Origin: Theocolax elegans
Lineage: Eukaryota > Arthropoda > Insecta > Hymenoptera > Cerocephalidae
Reading direction: 5' to 3'
Length of the DNA: 64,000 bases
NCBI GenBank assembly: GCA_026168455.1
Contig: CM047427.1
Span: 60,589,249 to 60,653,248 of the forward strand
A program made the translations under genes and the position numbers. Positions 58,770 to 64,000 of the stretch are shown here, piece by piece. How positions within the stretch are numbered: position 1 is the stretch's first letter; each line of letters starts with the position of its first letter. Under the pieces are notes generated by a model. That model made no database searches, was not told the origin of the DNA, and saw only the letters and a program-made list of their open reading frames with translations.

Positions 58770-58811
58770 TTTAGATTAGTTGGATACACGTACCACTTAA
58801 GGATTATACCT

Positions 58812-58818
58812 AGCTTTA
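58812..58818 (+). promoter_or_regulatory. Brd box in 3' UTR
   Basis: AGCTTTA, the Brd box, 49 bases downstream of the GY box. All three motif types within about 170 bases are characteristic of Bearded-family transcripts. Confidence 0.65.
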
Positions 58819-59093
58819 AATATTTATTTGTCGGCGGTTTTGGAACGATCGTCGCATCCTGGTACAAAAGTGATTTATTTCAAGGCGCGCGTATGTCTAC
58901 GATATGTGCTATACTTACTACTTAGATTATGTGTTGTTCGCGTGCTCGAGCGAACTTTTAGGGTATACATTATATTGTACAAAATCGAGTTGACTTGATT
59001 TTACGGCCAATCCACGGCACGTAAATCTACCACCGTCACTCGGCCACCAAGACTGTGATATGTAATTGGCACGCAAACGCACCTACGATAAAG

Positions 59094-59099
59094 AATAAA
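59094..59099 (+). terminator. poly(A) signal of the Bearded-family gene
   Basis: AATAAA about 540 bases after the stop, following the second K box. It is the first canonical signal. Confidence 0.55.
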
Positions 59100-59115
59100 T
59101 ATCAATTTATTTCGA

Positions 59116-62100
59116 ACATTCAAATCATGTTATACATTTACTTTGAACGATCTTATCATCCTGGTTTCCATTCCTAGTGTAGTTTGTCAATTTGCATCGT
59201 TGTAATGAAACAACTCATCGCACATTTCAGAGTTAATTTTATACACATATTTTATACGTTACTCGTTAACACCTACATCCTTTATAACTTTGTTCAAATT
59301 TTGTTACATTATTGCGATGCAAATTTCAAACTCAATTTCACCTATAATTTCATATTTCTTCTATAAAATAGAGTAATGTTTTAACTTGAAATCTCATTGT
59401 TTCTTGCAATTCATGTTTCAATTCATGTTTCCAAACGTTTGTTTTTTATTTCAATTACAGTATATTACATTATTTCTTTTATCACTTTCAATAATATATG
59501 AATATTTGATTTATTTCGATTTTAATTTACTTTGTAAAAAATACAAAAAATCATGCTGCTGACCAGTACTATGTTCGACGCAACTTTAAAACGCCAAGGT
59601 AAGCTAAAGTTGAAGAGGTAAGTTAACCGATCGTGAAAAAATGTACCTGTATAAAAGAATATACTTGTTCAGCTTGTGATGATAAAATTTGTTGTTGCCA
59701 TCGCAATGTTCGAGAAGTAAAAATTCTAACAATATGATTATAGAAATTAGTTGTCAAAGCGTTACAACTACTTATTACATTATTTCATTGATTGATAATG
59801 CCCAAACACATATTCGATGAAACTGACAAAATATGAGTTTATTAGTCGCATATGCCTCACAAAGGCTTTTGTTATTGAATAGAGATTCCAAAATATTTTG
59901 AATCACTTGAAAAATATCTCCGTTTTAAACAAATTTAAATACTGTTTTCAGATGCTTTGTAAATATAATAATTTAGAAATTATAAAAACACATCGTAAAT
60001 ATTTTTCTTGAAATTTTTGTAGAACGTAAATACGTAAAGTCACGAGCAAATAGAAATATTCAAATATTGAAAACAAATACACTGCAGGGGCAAAAATATA
60101 ATGAATATTAATTTTAGAATCAAACATAATACAGTTACAGTTTTTGTTCGAACGACGATAAAAAAGATTGGCGATTACTCGTAATTAGTCTCGAGTTTGA
60201 GTATTTCCCATGTAGTACTTACAGAAAGAATATAGATCGTTTGTTCAAAAAAAAGTACGATAGAGTTTAACGAGCTGCAATTTGTGTATCGCCGTGTAAA
60301 TATTCGCTGTAAAAAGTAAAGAGAAAAAGCGAGCGGATTAAGTTTTAACGAAATAAAGGGAAAAATCGTACAATAGACACGTGCACTCTCGATACAACAA
60401 AAGTCTTCCTTTCACAAAATTTCGAAAAGAAATATGTACATTCATTTTTTTAAAGTGGTTATACCTTCTATTACTCGTTAGTTTAGCATATACATAACTG
60501 TAGCGTTAACGTAAGTTTCGGAGGATCGATAAATATAATGGTTTTTGCACAAGGCGATTCGCCTATTATCCCGAAATCAAGAGGCCAACAATATATTCTT
60601 GTGAGTAGGAGTATCGATTTTCGCGAAATGTTTCTAGTTATTATGCGAACGAATAAAATCAAGAATATGTGCATAATTTACCGTTATTTACGTAGGTAAG
60701 CGACAATATTGATCCAAAGGGAAACGTATTCAAAAACTTTGGTATAAAATTTGAAACATGGAAAGCGGGAAATGAAAATATTTTTACGACCTGTACGTTT
60801 ATATAAATATTAATGCCATAAAACTGTCACGCGTAGTTGAAAAATTTTTGTCAACTATTTGATAGAGCTTACTGCAATTTAGGAATCGATTAGACAAGTT
60901 ATATATGTATAATCAAAATTGCATGTAAATGCATCAATATTGTTATTTAAAATGTTTGGTTTAAGTAACATCTGATTATCTAAGATATAGGTATATAAAT
61001 ATGGAGGAATAATAAATAGGTGTAAGGTGCGAATGAAATAATTTAATACAATGTGGCATATAGTATTCAACTCGTTTCTTTTTTTTATTGAAAAAACTTT
61101 GCATTGCAAAAATATCTTCGATATCACCTCTGTCTCACTCGATATTTATCTTTCACGCACACATACAGGCACAACATATACATTGGAAAATTGACAATTT
61201 GTACGCAGGATATTAGAAATCGTTGTACATTGTTCCTTAATATTCGCAAACGATAAAAAGCACTTTCGTTTCGAAAAATATGTCGATAATACGGTAAACA
61301 CATTTAAAAAAAGGTGCGATCGCTCGCTCAGTTGAGGATTGACTTGTATGTTTTTTATTATTATTATAGTTTATCATATATTTATATATCTATAGTACGT
61401 ATTTACAAAAAAATGAAAAAAAAAATGGAAAACTCTGTTTTCGCTATTTACACTATACAACGGTAAATAAATAGTTTTGTATATCACTCTTATAAGGTAC
61501 TAGTATGACTATGCTGAGTTATCACAACCTAAATACCACTTCCGTCGAAATGCTATTGGTCGCTATTATTATTTGGTTTAACGATTCACCCGAGATTCGC
61601 GTTTCTCACAGGCAACCGGAGGAAGCAAAGACGACGTTTGTACACCCGCCTCTTTGACGGCATAAACGATACGTTACATCGCAAAGAGTTACGGATCCAT
61701 CGGATTTCTTTTTTGTTTCTTTTAAATTCGAGCAACCTTTTTTAGGATTGAATTTTATATATAATCTACATCAAGCAGATGTAAAATCGTTTATTTTCTT
61801 TTGTTCACTTACGTCAGTCTACGTTAAAGAAAATAGTATTATTTACAAGGGCTAGGTTAACGTTTCGTATAATTGAATAAAGATTGATATAAATAATATT
61901 TCTCTGTTGCGCATTTAAACAGTAAAAAATTTTTTAATCCTTGTATAAATATATGTATATATTTTTATATAAATATATATATTTAATGTATAAGTTTGCG
62001 GGTGCATATCCATCCAATTATACGAAACTATTTGCACACAATTTTGCATACAATTGTGCGGGGTATATACTTCGAAGACAAGAAGATAACGATCGCTATC

Positions 62101-62474
62101 GATTCGATTTAACATTCGTCGGTTCGGTCGACTCAAAATTCATCGAATACACGTATGTATATAGGTATTAGTCTCAAAAGGTACGTCATCACGCGTCGAT
62201 GCAAAAGCATTTACAATTTTGAGAGTGTGACGTCTCCCAATAATTTCAATCGAAAAGCAATTAAAAATTTGGCCCTTTGACAAACGGGTAAAATACCTAC
62301 GAAATATACATAGATAAATAAGTCGATTATTCGACCCAATTGGAATTGTAATGAAATCGATCGAACGGATAACCGATAATCAAAGCGTGTGGGAAAAGGT
62401 GCTAGAGCAGTTGGATAAACTTTGGTCGACGTGCAGGTTACTCGGATACGATCCGAGAGAGGAAGAGTTTGGCA
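59116..62474. other. intergenic region, including the Hey 3' UTR
   Basis: No further gene. The high-coordinate part should contain the Hey 3' UTR on the minus strand; inverse AATAAA strings occur near 61787 and 61358. TGTGGGAA at about 62388-62395 matches the Su(H) consensus. Confidence 0.45.
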
Positions 62475-62863
62475 TCAGTAAGCGAGCTCCGCGCCCCACG
62501 GTCGGTAAGGTTTCCCGTGAGGCTGCTGTCCGTACTGAGCAGGCGGGTATTGTCCAGGAGTCGGATACTGAGTCGGTGGCCAGGCTAACGCGGGAGGAGG
62601 GTGCGAACTCGCCGCCTGAACTTGAAGACTCGAGCTCGCCGGGTGCTCGTAGCTCGGCTGCTGGGTTTGACCTTGGCTCGGCTGACTTTGAGGCTGATCG
62701 CGGTGGAAGCTCTGAAGGTGCGAGAGCAATCGAAGTCGCAGAGGATCTCGCTCGTCCAGTCCTTCCATGGTCACGAGGTATCGACCCACTTCGGCCACGC
62801 ACTCGCCCCATCCGACCGCGTGGTAATCCATCGCTAATTTTGTGCTGTCGTATCCTTCACCAC
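62475..62863 (-). CDS. Hey: Hey (hairy/E(spl)-related with YRPW motif), last exon
   Basis: Hey proteins are bHLH-Orange transcriptional repressors acting downstream of Notch. This exon starts behind an ATAAATAG acceptor (62863/62864) and encodes 129 residues to the TGA at 62475. It begins GEGYDSTKLAMDYHAVGW. The Orange domain follows (ECVAEVGRYLVTMEGLDERD, then PLRLRLLSHLQSF). Then comes a Gln/Pro/Ser-rich linker and the C-terminal PYRPWGAELAY, matching the YRPW-TEIGAF end that defines Hey and separates it from Hairy/E(spl) (WRPW). The linker is shorter than in most Hey proteins. The bHLH exons are upstream at higher coordinates and are not in this window. Confidence 0.92.
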
Positions 62864-64000
62864 CTATTTATACACACAAAAAATACGTCGGTTGTAGATT
62901 AATCAATTCAATTTTACTCTAAGTACAACTTAACGCAAAAATTACATTATTAATCAAAGTTAAATTTAAGTATAATTGTCGAAAATTCGTGACATTGTTC
63001 TTCTTTTCTTTCAATACATTTTTTCTACCATTTCCTTGTATCGAAAACTTAAAATATATATTATAATGAAAAAATCATTAAAGAAGTTATACGTAACATT
63101 GTATAATAGTTTGTAACAAATTAAAAATTTGATAATTAATTAAGATTATTTGTAAAAAAAAACACCCTCACTCAGAAAGGGTAAAAAAGGGTTATCAATA
63201 TTTAACCCTTTGAAAGGTTTAAACAATGTATAACACCTTGTTATCTATAGCAATGCCGTAAAAGATTCATCAAGATCTTGTCGAGAAAATGCCTATATAC
63301 CCTCGTAAAAAGCGGGGAACACGAATAATGGAGAGAGTGAGGAAAGAGAAAAAAAGAGAGGAGTGTCCGCAGAATCGCAGGTCCCCTCGAACAACCCTAT
63401 CTATTAGACTAATGCAATTTTCCCTACGGTATATATCCAGCATAGTGACAATAGAAAATGTGGGTTTTTCATCGCCCATGAGCGAAAAAATCCCGGTTCG
63501 AAAGATCGAGATTATTAAGCTCCCTCGTTCCCCCTACTCTCCCGTTCAACCAGGTAAAATCCGAGCGATTCCGAAATTCCCAGGGCTAATAAGATGCGGC
63601 TGGCCGAGCGGCAGATGGTCCGAGCGCAAGGTGCAGCCTTGCTTGCGCAGGTAGCGTGGGAACGACCGATCACGATTCACGAGCATATATACAAACACAC
63701 GTATATACGAGGTTATACCCCACCCTTTCTGTCTACCTCTATATACACACACACACACACATGCACACATATATGTACCTTTGAGAGTGTGTGTGCGCGC
63801 ACTCGACAAGGCTTAATGTCCCGCTAATCGCTCGGCTCGTCCCCCCATGGTCTTTACCTCCTTCGTAAGCTCGAGCCACTGATTTGACTACGCGCGAGCG
63901 AATCACCCCGATAACGATGGGAGATACTCCTCCAATTTTTGTTTATTTATTTTGTCCAGAATTTTAATGCGATGTACACGTATATACGTATACGTACCTC
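62864..64000 (-). other. Hey intron sequence; no bHLH exon found
   Basis: AT-rich to 63260, then GC-richer. CGTGGGAA (63654-63661) is a Su(H)-type site. A (CA)n run lies at 63745-63768. I searched the minus strand for the bHLH motifs (EKRRRDRIN, KLEKAEILQ) and did not find them. Confidence 0.5.

Noticed and set aside
62351..62902. 183-codon plus-strand frame opposite the Hey exon
   Set aside because: It is the antisense shadow of the Orange-domain/YRPW exon in GC-rich DNA; composition is low-complexity and no family is recognisable.
63594..63660. tRNA-like CTGGCCGAGCGGC string
   Set aside because: It resembles an A box of a Leu/Ser tRNA, but no B box or acceptor-stem pairing follows at the right distance.

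Overview
The window is nuclear DNA of an insect. The compact introns, a seven-transmembrane odorant-receptor exon, a Bearded-family Notch gene and the mix of retroelements suggest a hymenopteran; that assignment is inference, and no species is claimed. The DNA is AT-rich, with a few GC-rich, CpG-containing islands between about 49.7 and 63.8 kb.

Positions 1-30,500 are almost entirely accessory DNA. From 2.5 to 11.5 kb three related non-LTR retrotransposons lie head to tail on the minus strand. Each 3' tail of ATTG repeats abuts a GA microsatellite, and the middle copy is nearly full length. Around them are two tRNA-derived SINEs with target duplications, a plus-strand LINE relic, one odorant-receptor exon and a 190-bp foldback with a hammerhead-ribozyme-like core. 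From 17.0 to 23.0 kb lies a nest of terminal-inverted-repeat elements. One carries an RS-domain gene with 45-residue tandem repeats, and an inverted deletion derivative of it lies 3 kb away. From 23.1 to 29.9 kb are another LINE relic, a tandemly duplicated TIR element with a 97-codon reading frame, and an I-type LINE with RNase H inserted into an internally deleted LINE.

Positions 30,500-48,100 hold four compact, conserved genes whose exons could be assembled by hand with continuous phase. They are Pex16 (plus, 5 exons, 339 aa), Tollip (minus, 6 exons, 278 aa, one GC-AG intron), the HURP/DLGAP5 gene mars (minus, 14 exons, 980 aa) and CFAP58 (plus, 11 exons, 890 aa). Pex16 and Tollip converge; mars and CFAP58 diverge from a 1.2-kb spacer. 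Immediately beyond CFAP58 is an antisense reading frame broken by two stops.

Positions 48,100-64,000 are gene-poor and look regulatory. They include a two-exon gene at 58.06-58.56 kb that I read as a Bearded-family member: basic amphipathic N-terminus, NxxN motifs, TATA box and proneural E-box, and K, GY and Brd boxes in its 3' UTR. About 4 kb further on is the last exon of Hey on the minus strand, with an Orange domain and a terminal YRPW motif; its bHLH exons lie outside the window. Two Notch-pathway genes therefore sit side by side.
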